Positions 51,518-61,711 are shown, counted from the first letter of the stretch. The stretch: DNA of 64,000 bases from Actinobaculum suis (GCF_900102025.1 NZ_FNAU01000007.1:1-64000); one strand, 5' to 3'. Made by a program: numbers and translations. Notes: a model not told the origin generated them from the sequence alone.

Positions 51518-53740
51518 TTACACGTGCGAGCCGTAGGCGGAGTAGCCGGTCGCGCCGGTTTGCGGCGGGGCGGGCCGGGCGAAGCGGGAAACTACTTCTA
51601 CGAGGAGTCCGATTAGCAGGCCAATGAAAATGATGTACCAGTGGGTGGTGGCATTGGCGCTCAAGGTGACAGAGCCCGTGCCAAAACTGGCATCAAGCCG
51701 CAAACCGAAACGGGTGATGCCGTAAATAATGGCGGTCACGGAGGTGAAGGAGAAGGGCATAATGATCCAGGAGATCGGCCCGTATTGCAGGCGCGGATCG
51801 CGCGAGCGCCCCCAATGCACACCGAACAGCACGGTAGCTACCAGCGCGGCCAACACCACTACTACGATCAGCCAAATCGGCAAGCCGCTGGCAATCAAAT
51901 GTATCCCGGAAACGCCGTCGCCCCCGCGATATTCGGCCGGCAACAACTGTAAGAGCGAGGCATCTACAGAAATGTTCATGGCGCCGCCTAAGCTTCCGGC
52001 CAGTGCCACCGCACCTGCGGTGAGGAAGTAGGGGAAGGCGATCAGGAGCAAGGAGAAACGGCTACCTACTGAGGAGTCGGCGAGTTGCCCGCCGGCTCCG
52101 GTGAGCACGAAAATGCCAAGCATTAGCGCCGCGAAGGTCACGCTGAGAATGAACCACGCGAAGGCAATTGCCACCCCGTGGCAGAAAGTGGGGATCGGGG
52201 AAGCACTGGTGAGCAGGTAGCGGTTTTGCGGGGTGGAGCGAATTGTGAGCAGGCGCCCAAAACCGGAAGCAAATAGGCCGAGCGGGATCGCGGTGGCAGC
52301 CGCCAGGAGCGGACTGGGGTTAATCGAACCGGTAATCCCTTCGAATGCGAAATCGCTACGCGTAAATGCTGCCAAGCCCGCGGTGCAGGCGGCGAGCACA
52401 AAGGCGGAAAGCCAGGCGGGCATCCACACCATGAGCGTGGAATTGCGTTGCCCGCGGCCCGACCAGCGGTGCGTATAGAACAAGGTGAGGCCGATAATCG
52501 CGGTGGTCGTCAAAGCGGTGGCGTAGAAAGTGCCGTTGAAACTAATTCCGGAAGCGCCATCTATCGTGAGCGACGCCGAACCGCCCAGGCCAAATACAGT
52601 GGTCAGGGAGCTGTATGCCGCCAAAAGGTGTTTATAGGTGCCGCCCGGTACTCCCGTATTTGCCCCGGAAGTGGCGTGGGAAAGTGCTCCGCCGATCAAC
52701 CCGGCCGCCAAATTAACCAGGAAGGCCACTACGAGCGCAATAATCGGTGCGAATGCGGCCACCAACCACACCGAGGCGTGGAAGCGGCGCCGCTTTGGCG
52801 GTGCTACCGCCGGTGCGGAAGGCCCTTGCGTGGAAGCCCCTTCATTGAACAAAGAGTCGAAGCGGAAATCGGCGGCTGCGTCTTTGCCTTGCGGCGTCGA
52901 ACCCGCATCGGAGGCGCGGTTCTTAGTGCCCGTATCGGCAGCGCGCGCGGCGGCACGTCCGAAAGAGGTGGTATCTGCGCTGGCGGCACTCGCCGTGCTG
53001 GTAGCGCTCGCTGTGCTAGGGGCGCTCGCCGCACGGGTGGGGCTAGCAGCACTTCTAGCGCTCGTAGCGCTGGCCTCTGGGGCGGAAACCTTACGCGGTT
53101 CGCGGCGCACGGGCGGCAGAGTGCTGGACGTCCAGTCGCTTGGAACGGGCCTACTGGGAGCAGGATTGCTGGGCCCCGTACTGCTTTGCCCCGTAACGCT
53201 TGGCCCCGTACTGCGCGGCGCAGCGCTAGCTAGTTCCGCACTGCTTGGCGCCGAGCGGAAGGGCGAAGAGCTTTCTGGCGCATGAGTAGACGCATGAGTG
53301 CTGGGTGCGTAACTACCGGGTTCGTAACCACCGTACGCATAATCACCGGAAGTAGAACTACTGGGCGCAGAACTCCCTAGCGCGGAACTTTCGCGGGCCG
53401 GGCTGCCAAATCGTGCATCGCGCGGATCGCCAACATAAATCCTGCCGGAGGGGCGGTAGTCACCGTCGTAATGGTCAGCGGTGTAGTTACCGTCATAACG
53501 ATTATCGGCGGGGTAGCTATGGGTAGAGCGGGCCGGGGCGGGGCTACTTGCCTCGCCGGTGGATTCCACAGCATCCAGAGGAAGCGGGATATCCCGAGTG
53601 CCGGCCAGATCTCCGGCAGTTACCGGGTCTACCGCGCCGAAGGCAGCCTGCCACGCGGCTTCTTCCGCGGAGAGATCACCTTCCCGGCGCCACTCTGGTT
53701 GCTCGGGTGTTCCCGGTTTTCGTGCGTTATGTTCGCCCAT
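51518..53740 (-). CDS. Multi-pass membrane protein with a long disordered N-terminal region
   Basis: Not matched to a named family with confidence. 740 residues: about 300 hydrophilic residues rich in Ser, Ala, Thr, Pro and Tyr, with repeated ASATSARSAASPT-type runs, then ten or so hydrophobic helices from about residue 320 to the end, in two groups. ATG at 53740 has GAGGAA upstream. Topology suggests a transporter or membrane-embedded biosynthetic protein. The stop is followed by a 26-bp array. Divergent from menG. Confidence 0.65.
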   Translation of the reverse strand: MGEHNARKPGTPEQPEWRREGDLSAEEAAWQAAFGAVDPVTAGDLAGTRDIPLPLDAVESTGEASSPAPARSTHSYPADNRYDGNYTADHYDGDYRPSGRIYVGDPRDARFGSPARESSALGSSAPSSSTSGDYAYGGYEPGSYAPSTHASTHAPESSSPFRSAPSSAELASAAPRSTGPSVTGQSSTGPSNPAPSRPVPSDWTSSTLPPVRREPRKVSAPEASATSARSAASPTRAASAPSTASATSTASAASADTTSFGRAAARAADTGTKNRASDAGSTPQGKDAAADFRFDSLFNEGASTQGPSAPAVAPPKRRRFHASVWLVAAFAPIIALVVAFLVNLAAGLIGGALSHATSGANTGVPGGTYKHLLAAYSSLTTVFGLGGSASLTIDGASGISFNGTFYATALTTTAIIGLTLFYTHRWSGRGQRNSTLMVWMPAWLSAFVLAACTAGLAAFTRSDFAFEGITGSINPSPLLAAATAIPLGLFASGFGRLLTIRSTPQNRYLLTSASPIPTFCHGVAIAFAWFILSVTFAALMLGIFVLTGAGGQLADSSVGSRFSLLLIAFPYFLTAGAVALAGSLGGAMNISVDASLLQLLPAEYRGGDGVSGIHLIASGLPIWLIVVVVLAALVATVLFGVHWGRSRDPRLQYGPISWIIMPFSFTSVTAIIYGITRFGLRLDASFGTGSVTLSANATTHWYIIFIGLLIGLLVEVVSRFARPAPPQTGATGYSAYGSHV

Positions 53741-54218
53741 TTCCGTTCCTCGTATCCTGCTCTTCCCCATGCACGCGTCTGCCCGTATTGCCGCATACGC
53801 TAGCGGATAGGTAGCTACCTGCACCGACTCTGGGTGGCGCGGGTGCTGTCCCGTTATCTTTCTGTAACCATAGCGAACGTTCCTCCCGGTGCGCTCTCTA
53901 TGCAAAGCGGTTGGCGGCACGGCGTCAAACCTTTATTTTCGCTGCTACTAAGTCCGCGTGGTAGGACCTAGCACCTGCTACTGCGTCGTGCTTTCCCGCC
54001 CTATCGCGGCTACTACTCCACGATAGGTTTGGAGTCGGTCACGGCAATACGTACACCGTTTATTGGGTAATTCTACGGTTTGTAGTGGGGGAGAGCACGT
54101 TATACGCACCCGTTTTGCGGGGTGCTTTAGCGGGGCGTTTTGCGCCGTCCGACTTGCGCGATTTGGCGTATTGGCCACTTCTAGCCGGCAGCTCGCGAAA
54201 TAATGGTTGAATGTTGCT
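53741..54218. other. Divergent region between the membrane protein gene and menG
   Basis: 478 bases with no supported gene. It includes the stem CCTATCG...CGATAGG (54000-54027) and must hold both promoters. No tandem array is present, in contrast to the gene-end regions. Confidence 0.4.
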
Positions 54219-54929
54219 ATGGCTATGGGTAAGCGTGCAGATCTCAGCAAAAAACCGGTCGAAGTGTCTACCATGTTCGATCAGGTAGCACCGCGGTACG
54301 ACGCCGTAAACACCCTCCTCACGGCCGGGCAGGTCCACGTGTGGCGGGAGGCAATTGCGCAAGCTCTGGATATTTCTGCGGGCATGCGGATCTTAGATAT
54401 TGCCACCGGCACCGGTACTTCCGCGGCTAGCTACGCGCGCTTGGGGGCAGAGGTAACCGGCGTCGATTTTTCGCAAGGAATGTTGGAGATTGCCCGTACC
54501 CGCCACCCCGGGATTACTTTCCAGTGGGCCGACGCTACGAATTTGCCACAGCCGGATAATAGTTTTGACGCCGTGACTATTTCCTATGGGTTGCGAAATA
54601 TAGCGGATCCGCAGGCGGCTTTGCGGGAAATGTTGCGCGTGGCGCGCCCGGGTGGCACGCTGGCAATAATCGAGTTTTCGCATCCGAGTTCAAAGCTGTT
54701 GCGGTTCCCGTACCGCACCTATCTGAAATACGTATTGCCGAAGGTGGCAGCTTTGGCTGGTTCGGACGGTCCGGCTTATGCGTATCTCATGGAGTCGATC
54801 TTGGCGTGGCCGAACCAGCAGGAACTGGGCCGCTGGATACAGGAAGCTGGCTGGCGGCAGGTGGAATATCGGAATGTGACCGGCGGCATCGTGGCAATCC
54901 ATCGTGCCCGCAAACCAGTAGCCGCGTAA
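54219..54929 (+). CDS. menG: Demethylmenaquinone methyltransferase
   Basis: SAM-dependent C-methylation, last step of menaquinone synthesis. The family signature VSTMFDQVAPRYDAVNTLLT and the SAM motif LDIATGTGTSA are intact, along with the UbiE/MenG SYGLRNIADP. ATG at 54219 (MAMGKRADL) or 54225 is plausible; the TTG at 54207 also is in frame. No strong ribosome site. It is followed 67 bases later by the polyprenyl diphosphate synthase gene. Confidence 0.92.
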   Translation: MAMGKRADLSKKPVEVSTMFDQVAPRYDAVNTLLTAGQVHVWREAIAQALDISAGMRILDIATGTGTSAASYARLGAEVTGVDFSQGMLEIARTRHPGITFQWADATNLPQPDNSFDAVTISYGLRNIADPQAALREMLRVARPGGTLAIIEFSHPSSKLLRFPYRTYLKYVLPKVAALAGSDGPAYAYLMESILAWPNQQELGRWIQEAGWRQVEYRNVTGGIVAIHRARKPVAA

Positions 54930-54996
54930 CAATGAGCAGGCTTTCCCGGTGGCGGGGCGCCGCGTAAAAATCAAGAAAAAGGTAAGGTACTGAGCC

Positions 54997-56172
54997 GTGA
55001 GCCAAACCAATGCGACGGTACTAACATCGCGTGTTGAAGAACGCCTGGCGAAGGTGGAGCGCTTGCTCGATACTCATGCTTCGCTCGACGATCTACGCGT
55101 AGCCGCCATGACAACATATTTGCAAAAGGCGGGTGGGAAACGATTGCGCCCTGCCCTCACCTTGCTGTGTTCGTATTTGGGGCCCAATCCGGAAGATCCA
55201 CAGGTGGAGCAGGTTGCTGCCGCTATCGAACTCACTCACTTGGCGTCTCTTTATCACGACGACGTTATGGACGACGCTCCCTACCGGCGGGGAAAGCCAG
55301 CCGCGCAAGTGGTTTTTGGTAATTCGGCCGCGATTTTGGCCGGCGATATTCTTTTCGCGCGGGCTAATGCCCTCATGGCTAATCTTTCCCCGCGGGCGGT
55401 GCACGACCATTCGGTAACTTTTGCCCGGCTCTGCCGCGGGCAGCTGAGCGAATGGCTGGGGCCAGAAGTGGGAGATCCGGAAAATGAATTCTCTCAGCGC
55501 AGTTACTATTTGCAGGTTTTGGCAGACAAAACCGGCTCGCTCATTGCCGCGGCGGCGCGCGAAGGCGTGTATGCGGCCGGCGGGACGGCGCAAATAGCGC
55601 GCGTGGTCGAAGAATTTGGGGAAAAAATCGGCGTAGCTTTCCAGCTTACGGACGATTACATAGACGTCATGTCCGATTCCACCGAGCTGGGTAAAACCGC
55701 GGGTACGGATGTGCGGGAAGGTGTAGATACCATGCCCACGATCCTGTTGCGCGAACGCCAGGCCGCCGGCGAACTTGATTCGCGGGGCCAGCGGATTTTA
55801 GAACTGGTAGACGCCGCCCGCCAGCATAGTTCGCGCACTTGCGTGCGAGCGGGGGCGGCTCTCGCGGGAGCCGCTAGTACCGGGCTGGCAGATGCAGCGC
55901 CGGCAGGTGCGGCGTCGGCAGGTACAGCTTCGGCGGGTGCGGCGTCGGCAGGTGCGGCGTCGGCAGGCACAGATCTGGCAAGCGGGATGAGCGATGCGGA
56001 ATTGCAAGAAGCGGTGGAGCTTTTGCGCGGCCACGCGGTGATGGAAGAAACACTGGCTATGGCCCGGCAGTGGTGTGCGGAAGCAATTGCTGCTCTGGCA
56101 GCGATTCCAGAAGCCGAGATTCGTGAGGCATTGGCCAGTTTCGCGTGGTCCGCCGTCGAACGCAACGCGTAG
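54997..56172 (+). CDS. Long-chain polyprenyl diphosphate synthase with an Ala/Gly insertion
   Basis: Makes the isoprenoid tail for menaquinone. First Asp-rich motif DDVMD at 88-92 (LYHDDVMDDAPYRRG), second DDYID at 219-223 (QLTDDYIDVMSD), and GKRLRP near 48. An insertion of about 50 residues, built of GAASA/GTASA repeats (280-331), separates the catalytic core from the last helices (MSDAELQEAVELLRG). GTG at 54997 follows AAGGTAAGG. Chain length cannot be read from sequence; hepta- to decaprenyl is usual. The gene end is duplicated downstream. Confidence 0.9.
   Translation: MSQTNATVLTSRVEERLAKVERLLDTHASLDDLRVAAMTTYLQKAGGKRLRPALTLLCSYLGPNPEDPQVEQVAAAIELTHLASLYHDDVMDDAPYRRGKPAAQVVFGNSAAILAGDILFARANALMANLSPRAVHDHSVTFARLCRGQLSEWLGPEVGDPENEFSQRSYYLQVLADKTGSLIAAAAREGVYAAGGTAQIARVVEEFGEKIGVAFQLTDDYIDVMSDSTELGKTAGTDVREGVDTMPTILLRERQAAGELDSRGQRILELVDAARQHSSRTCVRAGAALAGAASTGLADAAPAGAASAGTASAGAASAGAASAGTDLASGMSDAELQEAVELLRGHAVMEETLAMARQWCAEAIAALAAIPEAEIREALASFAWSAVERNA
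55855..55980 (+). repeat. 15-bp GGTGCGGCGTCGGCA repeats in the polyprenyl synthase gene
   Basis: At least six adjacent units coding Gly-(Ala/Thr)-Ala-Ser-Ala with small changes. In frame. Confidence 0.88.
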
Positions 56173-56233
56173 CGCGCAGTTAACGCATAGCGTGCAGATA
56201 TTGCACGAAACCCAATATTGCGCGAAACCCACG
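56164..56233 (+). repeat. 18-bp duplication of the polyprenyl synthase gene end
   Basis: AACGCGTAGCGCGCAGTT holds the TAG stop and is followed by AACGCATAGCGTGCAGAT (15 of 18 identical). A pair of 17-base ATTGC(A/G)CGAAACCCA units follows to 56233. Confidence 0.8.
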
Positions 56234-56512
56234 GATTTTCGCATGAAACACGTGGCCTTCGGCGCGAAACCAGCGGTTTTCACGCCCACCCGCGGAAGGG
56301 TAAGCGGGGCGCAAGCAGAGCTGTGCGCAAGCCGAGCCAGACACGCCGGAAGCTAGAAAGTACACGGGGAAAATAGGTGGGACACGCCGAAACGGGGCAC
56401 GGAAGCTAAATAGTGGCGTATTGCCTTTTGCTTTTGAGCGAACCCACACCCATTAGGGCCACTTACGTAAGTAGAATATTGCGAGTATGCCCATGGTAAG
56501 GAGCTCAAACTA
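56173..56512. other. Gap before secA
   Basis: 340 bases: gene-end repeats at the left, then no gene. The 12-base palindrome ACTTACGTAAGT (56461-56472) followed by TAGAATATT lies 40-50 bases before secA and may be an operator or -10 region; no -35 hexamer is evident at normal spacing. Confidence 0.4.
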
Positions 56513-59395
56513 GTGGCACGTTTACTTGATCGAATCTTGCGCGCTGGAGAAGGCCGCAAGTTGCGCAAGCTCGAACGGATATCCGAACGAGTAACGGCTT
56601 TAGAGCCGGAAATGGAAGCGCTTACAGACGCAGAACTGCGGGAGCAGACCGACCTATTTAAGGAGCGGCTGGCAGACGGGGAAACTCTTGACGATATCCT
56701 CCCCGAAGCTTTCGCCACCGTGCGGGAAGCTGCCAGGCGAACGATCGGGCAGCGCCCCTTTGACGTCCAGGTCATGGGCGGGGCGGCACTGCACTGGGGT
56801 GATATCGCCGAAATGAAAACCGGTGAAGGTAAAACCCTGGTAGCCACCATGCCTTCCTACCTGAACGCCCTGGAAGGTAAGGGCGTACACGTGGTGACTG
56901 TGAACGACTACCTGGCGTCTTACCAGTCGGAACTGATGGGCCGAATTTACCGGTTCCTCGGTTTGACCGTGGGCTGTATCGTAACCGGGCAAACCCCGGA
57001 GGTCCGCCGCCAGCAATACAATGCCGATATTACGTACGGCACCAATAACGAATTCGGTTTCGACTACCTGCGTGACAATATGGCGTGGAAGCCGGAAGAA
57101 ATGGTGCAACGCGGCCATCACTTCGCGATCGTTGACGAAGTTGACTCGATCCTGATTGATGAAGCCCGTACCCCGCTTATTATTTCGGGGCCGGCAGAAG
57201 GTGATGCGAACCGCTGGTATTCCGAATTTGCGCGAATCGTCACCCGGTTGCGGAAAGACACCGACTACGAAGTTGACGAAAAGAAGCGCACGGTAGGCGT
57301 GCTCGAACCGGGCATTGACAAGGTAGAAGATGCCCTGGGCATCGATAACCTTTACGAATCTTTGAACACGCCGCTCATTGGCTACCTGAATAACGCCATC
57401 AAGGCGAAGGAACTTTTTGAGCGAGACCGTGACTACGTGGTCCTCAATGGGGAAGTGCTCATTGTGGACGAACACACCGGCCGCGTGCTGCCAGGCCGGC
57501 GCTATAACGAAGGTATGCACCAAGCCATCGAGGCTAAAGAAGGTGTGGAAATCAAGGCTGAGAATCAGACTCTGGCCACGATTACCTTGCAGAACTACTT
57601 CCGCTTGTACGACAAGCTTTCCGGTATGACCGGTACGGCCGAAACCGAAGCCGAAGAGTTCGCGAATACTTATGAACTCGGCGTGGTGCCGATTCCCACG
57701 AATAAGCCGATGATTCGGCAAGATCGTACGGATCTGATTTACCCGACCCGTCAGGGCAAGCTGCGCGCCGTCGTGAATGATATTGCTGAGCGGCATGAAA
57801 AGGGCCAGCCGATCCTGGTAGGTACCGCTTCGGTGGAAGCTTCCGAAGAACTTTCAAACCTGCTGGATAAAGCCGGCATCCCGCATTCGGTGTTGAACGC
57901 TAAGCAACACGAGCGGGAAGCGAAAGTGGTGGCGGAAGCGGGCCGTAAGGGCGCCGTGACGGTAGCAACCAATATGGCCGGCCGCGGTACCGATATTATG
58001 CTCGGCGGCAATCCGGAGCATCGTGCGCAGGAAGCTTTGCTCAAGCGGGGCCTTTCTCCGGAAGAAACGCCGGAAGAATACGAAGCGGCCTGGCCGGAAG
58101 AACTAGAACGGCAGCGGGCAGAAGTCGCCGCGGAACATGACGAAGTGGTGGAACTGGGCGGTTTGTACGTGCTCGGTTCGGAACGTCACGAATCGCGGCG
58201 TATCGATAACCAGTTGCGTGGCCGTTCCGGGCGGCAGGGCGATCCGGGCGAATCCCGTTTCTACCTGTCTTTGGAAGACGACCTGATGCGCCTCTTCGCG
58301 GGCGGGGTGGCCGGCCGGATGCTGGAAGCCGCTTCCGACGACGACACTCCGATCGAAAACAAGTCGATCGCGAAAACAGTGCGCCGCGCTCAAGGCTCAA
58401 TCGAATCGCGTAACGCGGAGATGCGGAAGAACGTCCTCAAGTACGACGACGTTATGAACGATCAGCGTACCGAGGTCTACTCCACGCGCCGCCGTATCTT
58501 GGAGGGCGAAGACATTGAGGACATGGTTTCTGGGTTCCTCGACTTCGTGGTGCAAGACGTAGTGGATTCGCACATTGTTGGCGTACCGGAAGAAGAATGG
58601 GACCTGGACGCCCTGTGGAACGACCTCAAGGGCTATTACACGCCCGGTTTCACCGCGGAAGAGTTGATGGACGACGCCGGGGTAAGCCTGGACCGCGAAA
58701 CTTTGCTCCGCGAGCTGAAGGAAGATATTCACGCTCACTATGAAGAGCGGGAAGTCCAAGTAGGTAGCGATAAGATGCGGGAAATTGAGCGGCAGATTGT
58801 GCTCTCGGTGCTAGACCGCAAGTGGCGCGAACATCTTTACGAGATGGACTACCTGAAGGAAGGTATTGGCCTGCGGGCAATGGCCCAGCGTGACCCCCTC
58901 GTGGAATACAAGGACGAGGGCTACCAGATGTTCCAGGCCATGGACGCCAATATTCGGTCTGAATCAGTGCGCTACCTCTTCCACTTCGAACTGCCGGAAG
59001 AACGAGCCGCCCGTTTGCAGCGGCAGGCTACGGAAATCCAGGCGGCGATGGATGCGCAGCGGGCCGGCCGGGCAGCTTTCCAGGCTCGGAAGGAAGCAGC
59101 AGAACGGCTTGCCGCGGGAGCCAGTGCGGAAGGCACAGCAACCGGAAGTGGCCAACAGGGCCGGATCGACCCGGCACAGTTGGGTATCAAGGTCGGATCG
59201 CGCCAGCAAAACGTCAGCTATTCCTCGGCGGCGAAGGACGGTTCCGGGGAAGCCGAAACCCAAAGCGCTTCCGGGAAGCGCCGGGTAGGGGCGCCGGCCA
59301 CGGCCGGCCAATCGGCAGCCCAACGCGCCGCGGTATCTGGCGGCAACCGCGCCCAGCGCCGCGCCGCAAAGCGCGCCGCCAAACGCCGCCGCTAA
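56513..59395 (+). CDS. secA: Protein translocase ATPase SecA
   Basis: Motor of the general secretion pathway, needed to export the signal-peptide proteins of this window such as the pilin, sialidase and surface protein. N-terminal [23 protein letters not shown], Walker [15 protein letters not shown], the preprotein-binding and helical scaffold regions, and the [14 protein letters not shown] helicase motif are all intact. GTG at 56513 follows AAGGAG. The C-terminal 120 residues are variable and lack the CxCxSG...HC zinc motif, as in other actinobacterial SecA1. A terminator and gene-end repeats follow. Confidence 0.97.
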   Translation: MARLLDRILRAGEGRKLRKLERISERVTALEPEMEALTDAELREQTDLFKERLADGETLDDILPEAFATVREAARRTIGQRPFDVQVMGGAALHWGDIAEMKTGEGKTLVATMPSYLNALEGKGVHVVTVNDYLASYQSELMGRIYRFLGLTVGCIVTGQTPEVRRQQYNADITYGTNNEFGFDYLRDNMAWKPEEMVQRGHHFAIVDEVDSILIDEARTPLIISGPAEGDANRWYSEFARIVTRLRKDTDYEVDEKKRTVGVLEPGIDKVEDALGIDNLYESLNTPLIGYLNNAIKAKELFERDRDYVVLNGEVLIVDEHTGRVLPGRRYNEGMHQAIEAKEGVEIKAENQTLATITLQNYFRLYDKLSGMTGTAETEAEEFANTYELGVVPIPTNKPMIRQDRTDLIYPTRQGKLRAVVNDIAERHEKGQPILVGTASVEASEELSNLLDKAGIPHSVLNAKQHEREAKVVAEAGRKGAVTVATNMAGRGTDIMLGGNPEHRAQEALLKRGLSPEETPEEYEAAWPEELERQRAEVAAEHDEVVELGGLYVLGSERHESRRIDNQLRGRSGRQGDPGESRFYLSLEDDLMRLFAGGVAGRMLEAASDDDTPIENKSIAKTVRRAQGSIESRNAEMRKNVLKYDDVMNDQRTEVYSTRRRILEGEDIEDMVSGFLDFVVQDVVDSHIVGVPEEEWDLDALWNDLKGYYTPGFTAEELMDDAGVSLDRETLLRELKEDIHAHYEEREVQVGSDKMREIERQIVLSVLDRKWREHLYEMDYLKEGIGLRAMAQRDPLVEYKDEGYQMFQAMDANIRSESVRYLFHFELPEERAARLQRQATEIQAAMDAQRAGRAAFQARKEAAERLAAGASAEGTATGSGQQGRIDPAQLGIKVGSRQQNVSYSSAAKDGSGEAETQSASGKRRVGAPATAGQSAAQRAAVSGGNRAQRRAAKRAAKRRR

Positions 59396-59570
59396 GCGCC
59401 ATCGCTAAGCGCGCCGCCAGGCTAAGTACCGCGCGGCGTAAGTGCGGGCAAGGCAAGGTGCACTAGCAGGCGCGGCACTACATAAGTGCGGGCAAAGCTC
59501 CGCGTGATAGCGGGTGCCGCGCTTGCAATCGCGGGCGTTGCACAACGTAAACGCGGGCAAGGCGTTAGAT
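59387..59570 (+). repeat. Degenerate repeats after secA
   Basis: GCCGCTAAGCGC (with the TAA stop) is followed by CATCGCTAAGCGC. TAAGTGCGGGCAAGGC-type units recur near 59440, 59483 and 59548. Weaker than the other gene-end arrays. Confidence 0.6.
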
Positions 59571-59832
59571 ATAGATACATATAACCGGTGGGTGGCGGTC
59601 TGCTTGATTGCAGGCCACCACCCACCGGTTTGTTATTGATTTATGCGTTCAACTCCGGCAGATTCTGAGCTTTGCGCGATCCAGGTGTTGCGTGGCGCAA
59701 ATATGTTTCAGGCAGGGCTTTACGGATTAGTTTTCGCGCGGCTATCTTTGCGAAGCTGTGGGCGGCGTGGGGTAACTGTTAAGTAGCATGGGTTAGCCGT
59801 AAGCGGCACGGGGTAACTGTAAGTGGCGCAGG
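59396..59832. other. Convergent gap between secA and the Rv3235-like gene
   Basis: 437 bases: secA repeats, the secA terminator (59583-59630) and, at the right, the repeats trailing the Rv3235-like gene (59760-59835). No gene supported. Confidence 0.5.
59583..59630 (+). terminator. Terminator after secA
   Basis: A 21-bp near-perfect stem beginning AACCGGTGGGTGG, loop TTGATT, ending CCACCCACCGGTT, followed by TGTTATTGAT. Confidence 0.9.
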
Positions 59833-59835
59833 TTA
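59766..59835 (-). repeat. 40-bp repeat trailing the Rv3235-like gene
   Basis: On the plus strand GGGGTAACTGTTAAGTAGCA...GGTTAGCC and GGGGTAACTGTAAGTGGCGC...GGTTAGCC repeat 40 bases apart. The right GGTTAGCC holds the stop codon (59833-59835). Confidence 0.75.
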
Positions 59836-60708
59836 GCCGAGTTCGAGGGCCATCACTTTCCAGCGCTTGCCGTGATATTCGAGCCGGAGTGCGGCGGCCC
59901 GGACTCGGACGCCGTCGTGAATAGCCGCAATCGTTTCCGCCACTCGGGGTAGCGGGGACGTCATGCGCAAACGGCAAATACGAGGCGGCGGGCAGGCGGG
60001 AGCTTTTCCTTCGATCCGCATGGCCAGGCCGGCGCGGCGACCCAAAGCCGCAAATACGGCCGGATCGAGCCAGTTGCGCAAATGCGAAAGCGGGCGGTGG
60101 CCGAGCAAAATCTGGACCGCATAAATCATCACCCCGCCAGCAACATGTTCGGGAGAACCAGCACCTTCCGGAAGCTCCACATCTAGCCCCACTAAAGAAT
60201 CACGCCAAATACCGTGATGCGGGGTGGCGGTAAGCGCCACCCGGTCCCAAGGCTTTTTCGGAGAAGTAACCGGCATAGGTTCTTGCGGGATACTGGCCTG
60301 CGGCGGGCGGGCTGGGGGAGGAGCTCCCGCAATATGCAAGATCTCTGCCGGAGCACGTTCCGGGATTGCTTCTTGCACCGTCTTTTGCACGGCGCGGGCC
60401 GCGGCACTCAGCTCCGGCGGACGCGGCGGAATAGTGCCAGCATCACTTTGCCAGGAGGCGCGGCGCGGTGAAATCGGCGCCGCGCTGGTATTCGGAGGTA
60501 GTGAATGCGGCGCCACGCTGGTATTCGGAGGTAGTGAATGCGGCGCCACGCTGGTATTCGGAGGTAGTGAATGCGGCGCCACGCTAGTTCCCAGAGGTGG
60601 GGAAGCAGCGGTGGGAGCAATTCCCACGGCACCGGTAGGTGCTTCCGATTTGGCTACGGCAGGGGGCGCGGAAGAGGTCCACGACCTTTGCACAGAAACA
60701 GAATCCAT
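59833..60708 (-). CDS. Rv3235-like protein
   Basis: The C-terminal 130 residues (AGGVMIYAVQILLGHRPLSHLRNWLDPAVFAALGRRAGLAMRIEG...RICRLRMTSPLPRVAETIAAIHDGVRVRAAALRLEYHGKRWKVMALELG) match the actinobacterial Rv3235 family found near secA. Function unknown. The N-terminal half is a disordered, Pro/Ala/Ser-rich region with three identical copies of the 11-residue SVAPHSLPPNT. ATG at 60708 follows AAAGGA. No membrane segment. Probably co-transcribed with the LysM gene upstream, 50 bases away. Confidence 0.8.
   Translation of the reverse strand: MDSVSVQRSWTSSAPPAVAKSEAPTGAVGIAPTAASPPLGTSVAPHSLPPNTSVAPHSLPPNTSVAPHSLPPNTSAAPISPRRASWQSDAGTIPPRPPELSAAARAVQKTVQEAIPERAPAEILHIAGAPPPARPPQASIPQEPMPVTSPKKPWDRVALTATPHHGIWRDSLVGLDVELPEGAGSPEHVAGGVMIYAVQILLGHRPLSHLRNWLDPAVFAALGRRAGLAMRIEGKAPACPPPRICRLRMTSPLPRVAETIAAIHDGVRVRAAALRLEYHGKRWKVMALELG
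60487..60585 (-). repeat. Three perfect 33-bp tandem copies in the Rv3235-like gene
   Basis: The unit starting GGTATTCGGAGGTAGTGAAT occurs at 60487-60519, 60520-60552 and 60553-60585 without a change. In frame (11 codons). Perfect identity indicates very recent expansion. Confidence 0.95.
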
Positions 60709-60758
60709 GGTTTTTCCTTTAGGTGATATTTCTTCGGGCTGGGAAAGAAAAATCGCTG

Positions 60759-61598
60759 CTAGCCGGCCGCAGGAATGACTAATTCTTGGCCGGGCATAAT
60801 AAGACTCGGATTGGTTAGCTGATTTGCCTGCGCGATGGCATTGACCAGCTGCATAATCTGCCCATCGGAAGCATCAGCCGGCAGAAAATAGGTGGCGATC
60901 TGCCACAAAGTACTTCCTGCCTGCACAATATGCGTCCGCTCGGCTGGTGTTTCCCGGTTTGGTGTGGCCGGGTCGTTTGCTTCGGTTATGGAACTGGGCC
61001 CCGGATCGCTCGCTTCGGCTATCCGCCCGGAACCTGGATTGCTAGGCCGGGTTGCTGAACTGGCGAAATCGAGACGCGTTTGTTGTATACGCGCGCGAGC
61101 CGATTCGGGAGAGGTACGGGCCGAACCGGGAGAGGCGGGCGCGCCGGTTTTGAACGATCCACCCCATCCCAGGTCGAGGTCGGTGCGCACAGTTTCCGCG
61201 TGCATGGTGGTGTGCGTGGTGGTGTGTGCGGTGGTGTGCACGGTAGCTACCGCAGCAGTATGGCTGGGTGTACCCGGCGCTGCGACGGCGAGGGCCGGCG
61301 AAGCGCTAAGCGTGAGCATTGTACCCGCGGCCAAAGCCAACCGCACTTTCCGAGTACCGCAATGCCTTGCCAGAGCCACCAAGAAACCTTGGTGCCCGCG
61401 CGCGGCGCGCGCGAGAGCCAGATAAGAAAGGCAGATCCACAGGCTCAGCAACATGCCAGCAAAACTTAGACCACACAGGAGCCAGGACGTGTAAAGTGAC
61501 CCAGTCGGCCCGGAAAGACCAGGCCATTCAGTGACTAGCACGAACATGAAACCGAGGGCTGCGATTAGAGAACCCCCGCAGATAGCTTTTGTTTTCAT
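60759..61598 (-). CDS. LysM-domain membrane protein
   Basis: Three or four N-terminal helices (residues 7-24, 36-60, 84-106), then a Thr/Ser/Pro-rich linker with THTTMH-type repeats, and a C-terminal LysM domain (residues 222-279: HIVQAGSTLWQIATYF...NPSLIMPGQELVIP) that binds peptidoglycan or chitin-like glycans. ATG at 61598 is preceded by GGAGGGCAATG. In many actinobacteria a LysM protein sits between secA and the Rv3235 family or a Tad locus. Cell-wall tethering is the likely role. Confidence 0.85.
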   Translation of the reverse strand: MKTKAICGGSLIAALGFMFVLVTEWPGLSGPTGSLYTSWLLCGLSFAGMLLSLWICLSYLALARAARGHQGFLVALARHCGTRKVRLALAAGTMLTLSASPALAVAAPGTPSHTAAVATVHTTAHTTTHTTMHAETVRTDLDLGWGGSFKTGAPASPGSARTSPESARARIQQTRLDFASSATRPSNPGSGRIAEASDPGPSSITEANDPATPNRETPAERTHIVQAGSTLWQIATYFLPADASDGQIMQLVNAIAQANQLTNPSLIMPGQELVIPAAG

Positions 61599-61702
61599 TG
61601 CCCTCCAATCGTGACGTTTGATGCGGTTAGGACTGATTACATAGTTTCGATAGCGCTAGTTATGCCCTCTGCTGGGTATTCCAGGTCAACTAGGCTGCCA
61701 AG

Positions 61703-61711
61703 TTATCCACA
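61703..61711 (+). promoter_or_regulatory. DnaA-box consensus TTATCCACA
   Basis: Exact match to the canonical DnaA box in the gap between the divergent LysM gene and the 61835 gene. One box alone can be chance; a second inverted pair lies 1.3 kb away. Confidence 0.35.

Noticed and set aside
60487-60585. 33-bp repeats as a CRISPR
   Set aside because: Units are directly adjacent with no spacers, in frame inside a coding gene, and no cas genes are present.
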